Source of the DNA: BOG-908 sp963692875
GTDB lineage: Bacteria; Pseudomonadota; Alphaproteobacteria; Acetobacterales; Acetobacteraceae
NCBI GenBank assembly: GCA_965198755.1
Contig: OZ240673.1
Location: 4,464,001-4,528,000 of the forward strand
Length of the DNA: 64,000 bases
Reading direction: 5' to 3'
Shown: one piece after another, positions 24,962-34,136 of the stretch
Layout: each line of letters starts with the position of its first letter
Numbering within the stretch: position 1 is the first letter of the stretch
Translations under genes and position numbers: made by a program
The notes under the pieces: model-generated
The model's database searches: none
What the model was told of the DNA's origin: nothing
What the model saw: the letters and a program-made list of their open reading frames with translations, nothing else

Positions 24962-27607
24962 GTGACCGTCGACCTGAGACGCCTTGTATCGTCGCTGGAA
25001 CAGCCTGCCCGCTCCGCGCTGGAGGGGGCGGCAGGGCTGGCGCTGGCCAACACGCACGCTTCGGTGGGTGTCGCGCACTGGTTGCAGAAGATGATCGAAC
25101 AGGGCGGCCCGCTGGCCGCCGAACTCGGCCAGCAGGCAGAGCTCGGGCGGCTGTCTGCCGACCTTACCGCGATGCTCGACCGGCTGCCGCGCGGCGCCGC
25201 CGGTGCGCCGGCGCTGGAGCCGGTGCTGGTGACCTGGATGCGGGAGGCCTGGCTGACGGCTTCGCTGCAGGGCGGGCGCACCGCCACCGGCGAGCTCGAC
25301 CTGTTGGCCGCCCTGTTCGCCGAGCCCACCCTACGCGCCATCGCGCACGACGCCTCGCCGTTGCTACGCCGCATCGACGCGCAGAGGCTGGAGCAGGCCG
25401 CCGCCGGCTGGTCGCAGCCGGCGGGCAGCGCTGGCGGCGGATCGTCCGCACTCGACGAGGCGGCGTCAGGCCTGGCCGGCGGCCGCGCGCAGGCCGGCGC
25501 GTCGCTGGAGAAATACACCATCGACCTCACCGCTCAGGCGCGTGCCAAGAAGATCGACAACGTGGTCGGCCGCGACGGCGAGATCCGCCAGGTGATCGAC
25601 ATCCTCTCGCGCCGGCGGCAGAACAACCCGATCCTGGTCGGCGAGGCCGGCGTCGGCAAGACCGCCATCGTGGAAGGCTTCGCGATGCGGGTGGCCGCCG
25701 GCGACGTGCCGCCGGGGCTGGCCGGAGTGAGCGTCCGCTCGCTCGACCTCGGCCTGCTGCAGGCCGGCGCCAGCGCGCGCGGCGAGTTCGAGACGCGGCT
25801 GAAAGGCGTGATCGCCGACGTCAAGGCGTCGTCGCAGCCGGTGATCCTGTTCATCGACGAGGCGCACACGCTGATAGGCGCCGGCGGCAGCGCCGGGCAG
25901 GGCGACGCCGCCAACCTCATCAAGCCCGAACTCGCCCGCGGCGAACTGCGCACCATCGCGGCTACCACCTGGGCGGAATACAAGAAGTATTTCGAACGCG
26001 ACGCGGCGCTGACCCGGCGTTTCCAGACTGTCAACGTCGCCGAGCCGGAACACGAGATCGCGGTGGCGATGATGCGCGGCCTGGTGCCCGCGCTGGAGAA
26101 GCACCACGGCGTGCGCATCATGGAGGAGGCGCTGTCGGATGCGGTTCGCCTGTCCGCGCGCTACATCCCGGCGCGCCAGTTGCCGGACAAATGCGTGAGC
26201 CTGCTGGACACCGCCTGCGCCTCGGTCGCCATCGCGCGCACTACCGCGCCGGCGCCGCTTGAGGACGCCGAGCGGCGGCTCGAGCGCCTGCAGGCGGAGC
26301 TCGACTCCGTGGTGCGCGACCAGCTCGCCGAGCGCCAGGCCGCCATCGAGGCCGAGCTGACCGCAACGCGCGCCGAGGCAGACGCCCTGCGCGCGCAGTG
26401 GCAAGCAGAGTGCGCGCTGATCGCCGAGCTGGAGGAGGCCGAAGCGAAGGGTGCCGACACCGCCGAGCTGCGCGCGCGCCTGTCCGCGCTGCAGGGCGAG
26501 CAGCCGATGGTGCCGCGCCGGGTGGACCGCGACGCGGTGGCCGGCGTGGTCACCCGCTGGACCGGCATCCCGGTGGGCCGCATGCTCACCTCCGACATCG
26601 ACAGCGTGCTGAGCCTGGAGGACGCGCTGCGTCGCCGCGTCATCGGGCAGGACCACGCGCTGCGCACCATCGCCGACGCGGTGCAGATCAGCCGCGCCAA
26701 CCTCGCCGACCCGCGCAAGCCGGTGGGCGTGTTCCTGCTGGTGGGCACCAGTGGCGTGGGCAAGACGGAGACCGCGGTCGCACTGGCCGAGCAGCTCTAT
26801 GGCGGGCCGCAGAGCCTGACGGTGGTCAACCTCAGCGAGTTCAAGGAGGAGCACAAGGTCAGCATGCTGGTGGGCTCGCCGCCCGGCTACGTGGGCTACG
26901 GCGAGGGCGGCGTGCTGACCGAAGCCGTGCGTCGGCGCCCGCACGGCGTGCTGCTGCTCGACGAGGTGGAAAAGGCCCATTCCGGCGTGCAGGACGTCTT
27001 CTACCAGATGTTCGACCGCGGAACGTTGCGCGACGGCGAGGGCCGCGACATCGACTTCCGCCACACCACGATCATCCTGACTGCCAACGTTGGCTCCGAC
27101 CTGATCGCCGCACTCGCCGCCGATCCGGACACCATGCCGGACGCGGCCGGGCTGGAGACGGCACTGCGTCCGGAACTGCTGAAGGTGTTCAAGCCGGCGT
27201 TCCTGGGACGGTTGGTAGTGGTGCCGTACCTGCCGCTGTCGGATGCGGTGTTCACCGAAGTTGTGCGCCTGCAACTAGACCGTGTGCGCGCGCGCGCCGA
27301 GGAGACCTACGGCACGCAAGTCGTGTTCGATCCCGAATTGTTGACCCAGGTGGCGCAGCGCGCGCGCGGGACGGAAATCGGTGCACGCGCGGTGGAGCAA
27401 ATGATTGCGCGCGAATTGCTGCCGTTGCTCTCCCGGCACTTCCTGGAGAGCCTGGCGGGCGGCGCGCGGGTGAGCAGCCTGCGTATCGAGCTGGACGCGG
27501 CAGGCCGCTTTGCGGTCACCGGTTCGTCGCACCAAGAAACGAGTCAACTTGTAACGGAACCATCGTTGCCAGCACTCGTAGAGAACGCGGTGGCCTCGGG
27601 GGACTAG
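24962..27607 (+). CDS. clpV: T6SS AAA+ ATPase ClpV (TssH)
   Basis: 881 residues from GTG 24962 (VTVDLRRLVSSLEQPARSALE), matching the usual ClpV N-terminus and preceded by GGGGGG 6 bases upstream. A longer frame from 24878 adds 28 unlikely residues. Two AAA+ domains: Walker A GEAGVGKTAI near residue 227 and GTSGVGKTET near residue 595, Walker B VILFIDEAH and VLLLDEVEKAH. A ClpB-type middle region is present. It unfolds the contracted TssB/TssC sheath for reuse. First gene of the plus-strand secretion/effector operon. Confidence 0.96.
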   Translation: MTVDLRRLVSSLEQPARSALEGAAGLALANTHASVGVAHWLQKMIEQGGPLAAELGQQAELGRLSADLTAMLDRLPRGAAGAPALEPVLVTWMREAWLTASLQGGRTATGELDLLAALFAEPTLRAIAHDASPLLRRIDAQRLEQAAAGWSQPAGSAGGGSSALDEAASGLAGGRAQAGASLEKYTIDLTAQARAKKIDNVVGRDGEIRQVIDILSRRRQNNPILVGEAGVGKTAIVEGFAMRVAAGDVPPGLAGVSVRSLDLGLLQAGASARGEFETRLKGVIADVKASSQPVILFIDEAHTLIGAGGSAGQGDAANLIKPELARGELRTIAATTWAEYKKYFERDAALTRRFQTVNVAEPEHEIAVAMMRGLVPALEKHHGVRIMEEALSDAVRLSARYIPARQLPDKCVSLLDTACASVAIARTTAPAPLEDAERRLERLQAELDSVVRDQLAERQAAIEAELTATRAEADALRAQWQAECALIAELEEAEAKGADTAELRARLSALQGEQPMVPRRVDRDAVAGVVTRWTGIPVGRMLTSDIDSVLSLEDALRRRVIGQDHALRTIADAVQISRANLADPRKPVGVFLLVGTSGVGKTETAVALAEQLYGGPQSLTVVNLSEFKEEHKVSMLVGSPPGYVGYGEGGVLTEAVRRRPHGVLLLDEVEKAHSGVQDVFYQMFDRGTLRDGEGRDIDFRHTTIILTANVGSDLIAALAADPDTMPDAAGLETALRPELLKVFKPAFLGRLVVVPYLPLSDAVFTEVVRLQLDRVRARAEETYGTQVVFDPELLTQVAQRARGTEIGARAVEQMIARELLPLLSRHFLESLAGGARVSSLRIELDAAGRFAVTGSSHQETSQLVTEPSLPALVENAVASGD

Positions 27608-27712
27608 GGTCATCCGCAAGCCAGCGCGCGGCCAGGACGCAATGGCGTCCGGCAGGCCATGTCGCTTCCAGAACGGCGCGCGACGTCGCGTGCAGCACGA
27701 AAGGACCACACA

Positions 27713-28198
27713 ATGCCGATCTACCTGAAGCTTGACGGCGGCGAGCAGCCGATCACCGGAGACGCCACGCAGACCGACCACATGGGCTGGATGGACATCA
27801 CCTCGATGCACTGGTCGGTGAACCGCAACGTCAGCACCACCGTCGGTGCGTCGTCCAACCGCGAGGCCTCCGAGCCGAACCTGTCCGAAGTGACGTTGAC
27901 CAAGATCAGCGACAGCTCGCACGCGGCGCTCTACCAGGCCGCAACGTCCGGCAAGCAGCCGATGACGGCGACGATCGACCTGGTCAACACCGGCAACCCG
28001 GGCAAGGTGTACTGCCAGTACATCCTGCAGAACACCATCATCTCCGGCTTCACCGCGGGCTCCAGCGGCGACCGGCCGAACGAGACGGTGACGCTGAACT
28101 TCACTATGAAGAACGTGAACTACACCAAGGAAGACGCCAACGGCAGCCCGACCGTGTCGCGCGCCAGCTACAACCAGGCGTCCGCTCAGGCCACCTAG
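27713..28198 (+). CDS. hcp: T6SS tube protein Hcp
   Basis: 161 residues. MPIYLKLDGG, GDATQTDHMGWMDITSMHW, SSNREASEPNLSEVTLTK and the NETVTLNFTMKNVNYTKED C-terminus are classic Hcp. AAGGA sits 8 bases before ATG 27713. Hexamers stack into the inner tube and carry or chaperone small effectors. Confidence 0.97.
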   Translation: MPIYLKLDGGEQPITGDATQTDHMGWMDITSMHWSVNRNVSTTVGASSNREASEPNLSEVTLTKISDSSHAALYQAATSGKQPMTATIDLVNTGNPGKVYCQYILQNTIISGFTAGSSGDRPNETVTLNFTMKNVNYTKEDANGSPTVSRASYNQASAQAT

Positions 28199-28291
28199 CG
28201 CGCTGCGTCCCGCAAGGGGCGCGGGACGTGATGTGTGTGCGGCGGAGGCAGGCGCCTCCGCCGCACGTTACGTTGGAAGCGGAGGTGCGCC

Positions 28292-28948
28292 ATGGCTGAC
28301 GCGCCACCAGGCGAGACTTTATCACCCGCACAGGCACAAACACTGCTCGAAGGCGTGGACGACGCCTTCCGTGATGCGCTACATGGCCGTTACGGTGGCG
28401 GTATAGAAGCGGTGATGCTGGGCAAGAACGGGCAGTCCGCCCAAACATTACGACTGCCGAACTCGGGCGCGCAGGATCGCATCCTGCTGCTGTTGCAGGC
28501 GGCCGGCCAGACCGCCACGCCGCAGGCCGGCGGCGGCATCATGGTGGGCTCGGTCAGCCTGTCCGACACGGCGCAGGACGTCTCGATCGCCGCCGAGATT
28601 TTCGACACGAGGGATTCGAACGAGGCGTCGGACGCGAGCGCGCTCGTCTCCGGCGTGGTGTTCGCGTTGACCGAAGGCGGGCTCGCCGTGGTGCGCAGCG
28701 CGGAGGCCGCGCGCCAGGGCGGCAGCGAGGCAACCCGCCGGCAACGCGGCTGGCTGGCCTCGCAGAGCCGGACGAACCCGAGCCGGGCGATCGGCCTCGG
28801 CGCCAACGGCCATCGGCGTGCGGGCCTGGTTGCGGTCACCGTGCCGGCGACGTCGCACCTGCTGGCGGGGCTTGGCGTGGCTGCGTCGCGGGTGGCGTCG
28901 GGGCGGCTGACGTTGGTTGTCGAGACCAGCCCTGCGGGGTTGGGCTGA
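28292..28948 (+). CDS. Unknown protein between hcp and vgrG
   Basis: 218 residues, start ATG 28292 with GGAGG 8 bases upstream. I do not recognise the family. The N-terminus is polar with a predicted helix (LSPAQAQTLLEGVDDAFRDA). The middle alternates small and hydrophobic residues (GGGIMVGSVSLSDTAQDVSI, SALVSGVVFALTEGGLAVV). There is no signal peptide, clear membrane helix, or cysteine. Its place directly after hcp in the secretion operon, with good ribosome site, suggests a T6SS role: Hcp-linked effector, adaptor or accessory factor. No immunity gene is obvious next to it. Confidence 0.75.
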   Translation: MADAPPGETLSPAQAQTLLEGVDDAFRDALHGRYGGGIEAVMLGKNGQSAQTLRLPNSGAQDRILLLLQAAGQTATPQAGGGIMVGSVSLSDTAQDVSIAAEIFDTRDSNEASDASALVSGVVFALTEGGLAVVRSAEAARQGGSEATRRQRGWLASQSRTNPSRAIGLGANGHRRAGLVAVTVPATSHLLAGLGVAASRVASGRLTLVVETSPAGLG

Positions 28949-29010
28949 TGTTTGGTGGTTGCGTTAAGGTTTCGCCTGTATACCAGGCGGGAATGATGCA
29001 GGATGCGCTA

Positions 29011-29138
29011 GGCAAGCGTTCTTTTTTGAAAAAAAGAACCAAAAAACTTTTGTTCTCTGGGTATTTGCTGCGGAGCGGCCTGCCACAGCCGGACAGAAGT
29101 TTTTTTGCTTCTTTTTTTTCAAAAAAAGAAGCGCTTGA
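29011..29138. repeat. AT-rich double-hairpin repeat upstream of vgrG
   Basis: GTTC-type left arm and GCTTC-type right arm. It ends 9 bases before the vgrG start codon (GAAGCGCTTGACTGCGTCTGATG). Confidence 0.9.
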
Positions 29139-29147
29139 CTGCGTCTG

Positions 29148-31085
29148 ATGGACGGCACCCCCGCCTACTCCCAAACCAATCGCCAGCTCGCCATCCAGAC
29201 CCCGCTCGGCGAGAACATGCTGCTGCTGGAAGGTATGGACGGCTCCGAAAGCCTGTCCTCCCTGTTCGGCTTCCAGCTGCGCGTGCGCGCGATGAACGAT
29301 TCGATCGACCCGGCACAGCTGATCACCAAGCCGGTCGACTGGCAGCTGGCGCTGGACGGCGGCGGCTGGCGTTACTTCAACGGCATGGTGTGCAGCTATT
29401 CCGGCGGTGAGGCGATGGCACGCGGCCAGCGCAGCTACACGCTGATGGTGGTCCCCTGGCTGTGGTTCCTGCAGCATCGTCAGGACAGCCGGGTGTTCCA
29501 GAACAACACCGTGCCGCAGATCGCTGCCACCATCTTCACCGAGCTTGGTTTCAAGGACTTCGACACTAGCGGACTGGCACAGGAATACAAGCCGAGGTTG
29601 TATTGCGTACAGTATCGGGAGTCCGACTTCAATTTCGTCTCCCGCCTGTTCGAGGAAGAAGGGATTTTCTACTACTTCGTGCACCAGCAGGGCCGCCACG
29701 TGCTGATGCTGTGCGACGGCGCGCACGCCTACCGCGACGTGCCGGACGGCACGCTGCCGTACAGCCCGTCGGCCATCTTCCACAACAGTGTCAGCAGCTG
29801 GACCCACCACCAGACGTTCCGCTCCGGCAAGGCAACCACCAGCGACTACGACTTTCAGAACCCGGGCAACTCGCTGGTCACCACGACGACGGGTCTCTCG
29901 CAGATCCCCAACGCCGACCAGTACGAAATCTTCGACTTCCCCGGACGCTACACGCAGCGCGACCGCGGCGAGGGGATCAGCTCGCGCCTGATCGCCAGCC
30001 ACGAAAAGGGGCAGGACACCGTCTCGTCGGCCGGCACCGCGCGCACCATCAGCCCGGGCGGCCGCTTCCAGCTCGAAGCCCATCCGATCGCGGCGGAGAA
30101 CCTGAAATATGTGGTGGTCTCGATCGTGCACCACGCGACCGACCCGAGCTTCGAGAGCGTCGGCAAGGGCGCGCCGAAATACCAGAACACCTTCACCTGC
30201 CTGCCGGCGACGACCGACTTCGTGCCTGAGCAGCGCTCGGAAAAACCGGTCATCCCCGGCATGCAAAGTGCCGTGGTGGTGGGGCCCTCCGGCGAGGAGA
30301 TCTATACCGACCGTTACGGCCGCATAAAGGTGCAGTTCCACTGGGACCGCCAGGGCAAGTCCAACGAGACGAGCTCGTGCTGGATGCGCGTGGCACAGCA
30401 ATGGGCCGGCCGCGGCTTCGGCGCGCAAACAATCCCGCGAATCGGCATGGAAGTGGGCGTGATGTTCATGGAGGGCGACCCGGACAACCCGGTGGTGGTG
30501 TGCTGCATGCCAAACGCCAACACCATCCCGAGCATCAAGCTGCCGGACGAAAAGGAGAGCACGTCGTTCCGCACTGCGAGCAGCCCCGGCGGCGGCGGTT
30601 TCAACGAACTGACGATGAACGACAAGGCCTGCGCGGAAGAGGTGTTCCTGCACGCGCAGAAGGACTTAACCACGATGGTGGGCAACAACTACCGGCTGAA
30701 CGTCGGTAACGTGCTGGCGCAATCCATCGAGACGTTGTGGCTGAGCACCGTGCACGACAGCCTGATCGAGAAGACGCAGGACCACATCCTGATCCAGCAC
30801 CAGGACAGCCAGATCTACATGGACGCCACCGGCATCCGCATCAGCTTCGGCCCCGACCACATCCTGACGCTGAACGCGCAGGGGGTTCACGTGCACTCGG
30901 CGGTGCAGGTGGACCTCTCGCAGGGCGACCCGTCCGCGCCGCCGAACTCGGTGTCGGTGAACGCGCCGGGGGTGGAGACGAAGGGCGGCGTGGTGCTGAC
31001 GACGGCGGGCGGCGGCGCCTCGACGATCGAAATGGGGACCAGCGGGATCGCGCAGACGGGGCCGAAGATATGGCTGAACTCGTGA
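29148..31085 (+). CDS. vgrG: T6SS spike protein VgrG (TssI)
   Basis: 645 residues without a long effector extension. gp27-like part: FGFQLRVRAMNDSID, YCVQYRESDFNFVSRLFEEE, GIFYYFVH. gp5-like part: TDRYGRIKVQFHWDRQGK, SCWMRVAQQWAG, GFGAQTIPRIGMEVGVMFMEGDPD, SFRTASSPGGGGFNELTMND, then a beta-helix needle region. The short C-terminal tail (TSGIAQTGPKIWLNS) is suited to bind a PAAR tip, and a PAAR effector is encoded 1.8 kb downstream. No clear Shine-Dalgarno; the leader is the end of the repeat. Confidence 0.96.
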   Translation: MDGTPAYSQTNRQLAIQTPLGENMLLLEGMDGSESLSSLFGFQLRVRAMNDSIDPAQLITKPVDWQLALDGGGWRYFNGMVCSYSGGEAMARGQRSYTLMVVPWLWFLQHRQDSRVFQNNTVPQIAATIFTELGFKDFDTSGLAQEYKPRLYCVQYRESDFNFVSRLFEEEGIFYYFVHQQGRHVLMLCDGAHAYRDVPDGTLPYSPSAIFHNSVSSWTHHQTFRSGKATTSDYDFQNPGNSLVTTTTGLSQIPNADQYEIFDFPGRYTQRDRGEGISSRLIASHEKGQDTVSSAGTARTISPGGRFQLEAHPIAAENLKYVVVSIVHHATDPSFESVGKGAPKYQNTFTCLPATTDFVPEQRSEKPVIPGMQSAVVVGPSGEEIYTDRYGRIKVQFHWDRQGKSNETSSCWMRVAQQWAGRGFGAQTIPRIGMEVGVMFMEGDPDNPVVVCCMPNANTIPSIKLPDEKESTSFRTASSPGGGGFNELTMNDKACAEEVFLHAQKDLTTMVGNNYRLNVGNVLAQSIETLWLSTVHDSLIEKTQDHILIQHQDSQIYMDATGIRISFGPDHILTLNAQGVHVHSAVQVDLSQGDPSAPPNSVSVNAPGVETKGGVVLTTAGGGASTIEMGTSGIAQTGPKIWLNS

Positions 31086-31394
31086 CGAGCGGCCGGCTTG
31101 CGATGGCAGCTGAGGCGTGTCGGCTCCCGGCGCAAATGCGCGTCGCTAGGCGCTTAAGCGATTCACCACCAAGAGCACCACGACGTCGGGACATGACAAG
31201 GCGCGCGACAAACTCAACGCTGGCAAGTCTGATGGACCTGAGCCGTGTCCTTGGTGCCCTTGGTGTCGAATCGCCCAAGCCCGCCGCGACGTTTGATGCT
31301 CAGGATGGACGCGTGCACGCCCGGATCACGCAACTCGAACACACTCGGTTTCTCTCGATCCGACCACAGCTCTGTTTGTCTTCGGCTGGCCTTG
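31086..31394 (+). repeat. vgrG downstream gap with imperfect inverted repeat
   Basis: No gene is seen in this 309-base gap. It holds an imperfect inverted repeat with arms of about 22 bases: GCGATTCACCACCAAGAGCACC at 31158-31179 and its near-complement (GGTGCCCTTGGTGTCGAATCGC) at about 31251-31272. The enclosed sequence includes a short alternative hairpin. Arms of this CACCAAG type look like another dispersed element, but only one copy is present here. Confidence 0.5.
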
Positions 31395-32150
31395 ATGCCC
31401 TTCCCCGGTAACATGGTTCCCGCCCCGGTGATGGCCGCGCGCCAGGGCATGAAGGACATCCAGTTCGCCGGCGTCACCGACACCGGAAAACCGGTCGCGC
31501 AGTATGTGGACGGTGCGCTCACCGGCAAAGGCTCCGGCCTGCTCACCTCGACCACCGTCACCAACGCAGCATCGACCACCGGGCAGATGAGCAAGACGAC
31601 GCAGGCGGCCGGCCAGGCGATGTCGATCGGCGGTGGCTCGCTGGCGGTGGCCGGCGGCCCCAGCGTCAGCACGCCGGGCAGCGCGGTCAGCGGAGCGGCG
31701 TTCGCATCGGCCGGTGGCGGCGGCATGGCGGCGCAGGGCATGGCCGCCGCACAGGCGATGATGTCGCTCTCGCCGGGCAGCATGGGCAGTGCCGCGGCGA
31801 TGGCAGGCTCCGGCCTGTCCAGCCCCGCGGTGACGCAGGCGGCCAGCCTGGGCAGCGGTGCGGCCGCCTCGTCTGCCTCGGCTGGCGGGGCGGGGATCGC
31901 CACGATGCCCGGCCTGCAGCCTGGCACGCAGCCGGCCTCGCCGCAGTTCACCGCGCTGCCGGCGGTGCAGTCGTTGCCGGGGCTGAACGCGGTGATGGCC
32001 AAGCTCGGCGGCATGATGGGTGCCGGCAGCGGCGGCATCACTGGGCCCGACGCGCTGTCGGGCTCGGGCGGCAGCGGTGCGGCCGCCCCGCCGGCCAGCC
32101 AGTTCGACGGCACCGCGCCGGCCGACGCCACCGAGGCGGAGTTCGACTAA
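31395..32150 (+). CDS. Gly/Ala/Ser/Met-rich protein of unknown function in the T6SS effector operon
   Basis: 251 residues from ATG 31395 (MPFPGNMVPAPVMAARQG). The longer frame from 31245 crosses the inverted repeat and is unlikely. After a 60-residue polar start (GMKDIQFAGVTDTGKPVAQY) the protein is low-complexity, dominated by Gly, Ala, Ser and Met (AAQGMAAAQAMMSLSPGSMG), and ends acidic (ATEAEFD). No known domain recognised. The Eag chaperone gene starts 3 bases after its stop, so it is very likely co-translated. It may be a secreted helper or spike adaptor (speculation). Confidence 0.65.
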   Translation: MPFPGNMVPAPVMAARQGMKDIQFAGVTDTGKPVAQYVDGALTGKGSGLLTSTTVTNAASTTGQMSKTTQAAGQAMSIGGGSLAVAGGPSVSTPGSAVSGAAFASAGGGGMAAQGMAAAQAMMSLSPGSMGSAAAMAGSGLSSPAVTQAASLGSGAAASSASAGGAGIATMPGLQPGTQPASPQFTALPAVQSLPGLNAVMAKLGGMMGAGSGGITGPDALSGSGGSGAAAPPASQFDGTAPADATEAEFD

Positions 32151-32153
32151 GCC

Positions 32154-32597
32154 ATGGCGCAGGACTGCCACGGTAGCGACTTCGTCTTCCCCGTCCCCGA
32201 CGATTGGGTGGAGCGCTCGATGATCGGCTTTTCCGCCCCGGCCGCTCCCGGCCATGCCATCACGCCCAACGCGCTGGTCGCCACCAACCAGATGCCCGAG
32301 GGCGAGACGCTGGACAGCTTCGTCACCCGCCAGGTCGAGGATTTGCAATCCCGCGCCTCCGGTTTCGCGCTGAAGCTGCGGCGCGACGCGCGGCTGGACG
32401 GGGTCGCGTGCATAGAGATCGTGTTCGCCTGGCAGGGCGGAGAGGTCGGCCGTATCCAGCAGCGCCAGGTTTACGCCCTGCGCCCCGGCGACCGCGTGGT
32501 CAGCATCACCCACACCGCGCCGGAGGCCGAGTTCGCCGGCACGGATTCGCTGTTCCTCGACATGCTGCGCCAGTTCGCCTGGACCAACGGCGCATGA
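32154..32597 (+). CDS. T6SS effector chaperone, Eag family (DUF1795/DcrB-like)
   Basis: 147 residues. The pattern FVFPVPDDWVERSM, TPNALVATNQMPEGETLDSFV, RQVEDLQSRASGFAL, and RIQQRQVYALRPGDRVVSITHTAP is that of EagT6/EagR chaperones. These bind the prePAAR and hydrophobic segments of PAAR effectors and deliver them to VgrG. The downstream PAAR effector with such segments is the expected client. It starts 3 bases after the previous gene and ends in an ATGA overlap with the next open frame. Confidence 0.88.
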   Translation: MAQDCHGSDFVFPVPDDWVERSMIGFSAPAAPGHAITPNALVATNQMPEGETLDSFVTRQVEDLQSRASGFALKLRRDARLDGVACIEIVFAWQGGEVGRIQQRQVYALRPGDRVVSITHTAPEAEFAGTDSLFLDMLRQFAWTNGA

Positions 32598-32926
32598 GCG
32601 GCGCGCGTCAGCCGGCCTGGGCGGCGAGTGCGGTTCGCAGCCGCCCGTTGACCGTTTCCGGGGGCGCTGCGCGCAAACCTGCCGGCGGTGGTGACCCGAT
32701 GTTTACGGCGCGAGCCTACGGTCTGTCTGTCGGCTGTATCTACCTCCGCTCCGACGGCCGTGCAGACGTTCATTCCGAAGGCTGTGCTGACGTCTGTTTC
32801 GTCGGGAACGCCAACCGGGTGTCTGTCGGTTGTGCCGACGGTCGTTCTGTCAGGTGGGCCCATGTTCGCACTGCCGGGGCCGACCATCCGATGTTCGTCG
32901 GGGGTGCCGACCCCACGCCGCCATGA
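32594..32926 (+). CDS. Possible small protein coupled to Eag and PAAR genes
   Basis: 110-codon open frame filling the gap between the chaperone and effector genes. Its ATG overlaps the eag stop (ATGA at 32594-32597) and its TGA overlaps the effector ATG (ATGA at 32923-32926), the same coupling used across this operon. The product is Arg/Gly-rich with repeated SVGCxxGR-like and cysteine-containing pieces (LSVGCIYLRSDGRADVHSEG, RVSVGCADGRSVRW) and no known domain. The reading could be chance in GC-rich DNA, and the composition is odd. If untranslated, the effector gene would have a 325-base leader with no good ribosome site of its own. Confidence 0.35.
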   Translation: MSGARQPAWAASAVRSRPLTVSGGAARKPAGGGDPMFTARAYGLSVGCIYLRSDGRADVHSEGCADVCFVGNANRVSVGCADGRSVRWAHVRTAGADHPMFVGGADPTPP

Positions 32927-34128
32927 GCGGCCAGCTTGCCGCCCGGATGGGCGACCAGGTCAGCCACACCGACGCGGCGTTCGGCTTCGGCCTGGGCGGC
33001 GCGGTGGGCATCGCCGCCGGCATCGCGCTGCTGACGGTGGCCACCGGCGGCGCCGACCTGCTGGTGCTGGCCGCCGCCGGCGGTGCGGTGGCCATGGCTG
33101 GCGGCGGCGCGCTGGCGGGCATGAAAATCGGCAGCACTTACGGCGCACCGTCCGGCGACATCGTCACCGGGTCGGCCAGCATCATCATCAACGGCCAGCT
33201 CGCCGCCCGCGCGCTCGCAGACACCGCGGTGTGCGACAACCACGACGGGCCGATGCAGATTGCCACCGGCAGCACGTCGGTGTTCTTCGACACCATGCCG
33301 GCCGCCCGCCTGGGCGACCTGACCGTGTGCAGCGCGAAGATCAGCACGGCGTCGTCCAACGTGCTCATCGGCGGCGGGACAGCCAGCTACGCCTCGGTGA
33401 ACCCGGAGGTGCCGGCGCTCGCCGTCACCATCGCGCGCGACATGGCGATCGGCGGGGCGGCGGTGGCGCTGGGGGCCGGGGGTGCTGCCGCCTACGCCTC
33501 TGCAGGGCTGGCGGGGCTCGGCGTGTTCGGCCTGCAGGCCGGCGCGGGCTTCGTCGGCGGCATCGCAGGTGGCGCCGCGGGCGGTGCCATCGGGCAGCAG
33601 CTCGGCGGGGCGCGCGGGGAGGCCTGGGGCGAGGCGATCGGCGGGGTAGCGGGCGGCGCCGGCGGCGGCCTGGCCGGCGACGAACTGGCCGGCGCGTCGG
33701 GCGCCAAATACGCGGCCAACCAGAACGTGGCGCAGGATTTCTACAGCCAGCAGGGATGGCCGCAGTCCAGGATCGACTCCCACATGGCCGGCATCGACTT
33801 CAACCAGCCGGTCAGCGTGGTGAACATGCCGGCTGGTACTCAGATGACCCAATGGCAGACCCCGGGCGGCCCGCAGGGTAACTACTTCGCACCGGCGTCC
33901 GAGACGCCGGGCAGCCTGGGCATCTCCTCGGTCGGCTACGACCCGGCAACCGGCGCGGTCTCCAAGACGCAGAGCAACTACGTCTCCACCGAGCCCACCC
34001 AGGCGCTGAGCTCGACCGCCGCTCCGGTCGAGGACACCTGGTCGAACCCGTATTCGACGGCGCAGACGCCGGGCGGCGGGCAGCAGTACTTTGTGCCCAA
34101 CAAGGGCGCCTTTGTCCCCTCACCATAG
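32923..34128 (+). CDS. prePAAR/PAAR effector with Tse6-like C-terminal toxin
   Basis: 401 residues. N-terminal AARMGDQVSHT matches the prePAAR motif AARxxDxxxH. A hydrophobic segment follows (about residues 17-65). A PAAR domain (about 68-160) has GDIVTGSASIIINGQLAAR and ARLGDLTVCSAKI. A second Gly/Ala-rich hydrophobic stretch runs through about residue 260. The C-terminal about 125 residues (QGWPQSRIDSHMAGIDFNQP, GGPQGNYFAPASETP, STAAPVEDTWS, GGGQQYFVPNKGAF) resemble from memory the Tse6/Ntox46-type NAD(P)+ glycohydrolase domain. The Eag chaperone and the Tsi6-like gene on either side support this. By this reading it is the spike tip and delivers an NAD-depleting toxin; catalytic residues were not verified. 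Confidence 0.85.
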   Translation: MSGQLAARMGDQVSHTDAAFGFGLGGAVGIAAGIALLTVATGGADLLVLAAAGGAVAMAGGGALAGMKIGSTYGAPSGDIVTGSASIIINGQLAARALADTAVCDNHDGPMQIATGSTSVFFDTMPAARLGDLTVCSAKISTASSNVLIGGGTASYASVNPEVPALAVTIARDMAIGGAAVALGAGGAAAYASAGLAGLGVFGLQAGAGFVGGIAGGAAGGAIGQQLGGARGEAWGEAIGGVAGGAGGGLAGDELAGASGAKYAANQNVAQDFYSQQGWPQSRIDSHMAGIDFNQPVSVVNMPAGTQMTQWQTPGGPQGNYFAPASETPGSLGISSVGYDPATGAVSKTQSNYVSTEPTQALSSTAAPVEDTWSNPYSTAQTPGGGQQYFVPNKGAFVPSP

Positions 34129-34136
34129 AGACGCAG

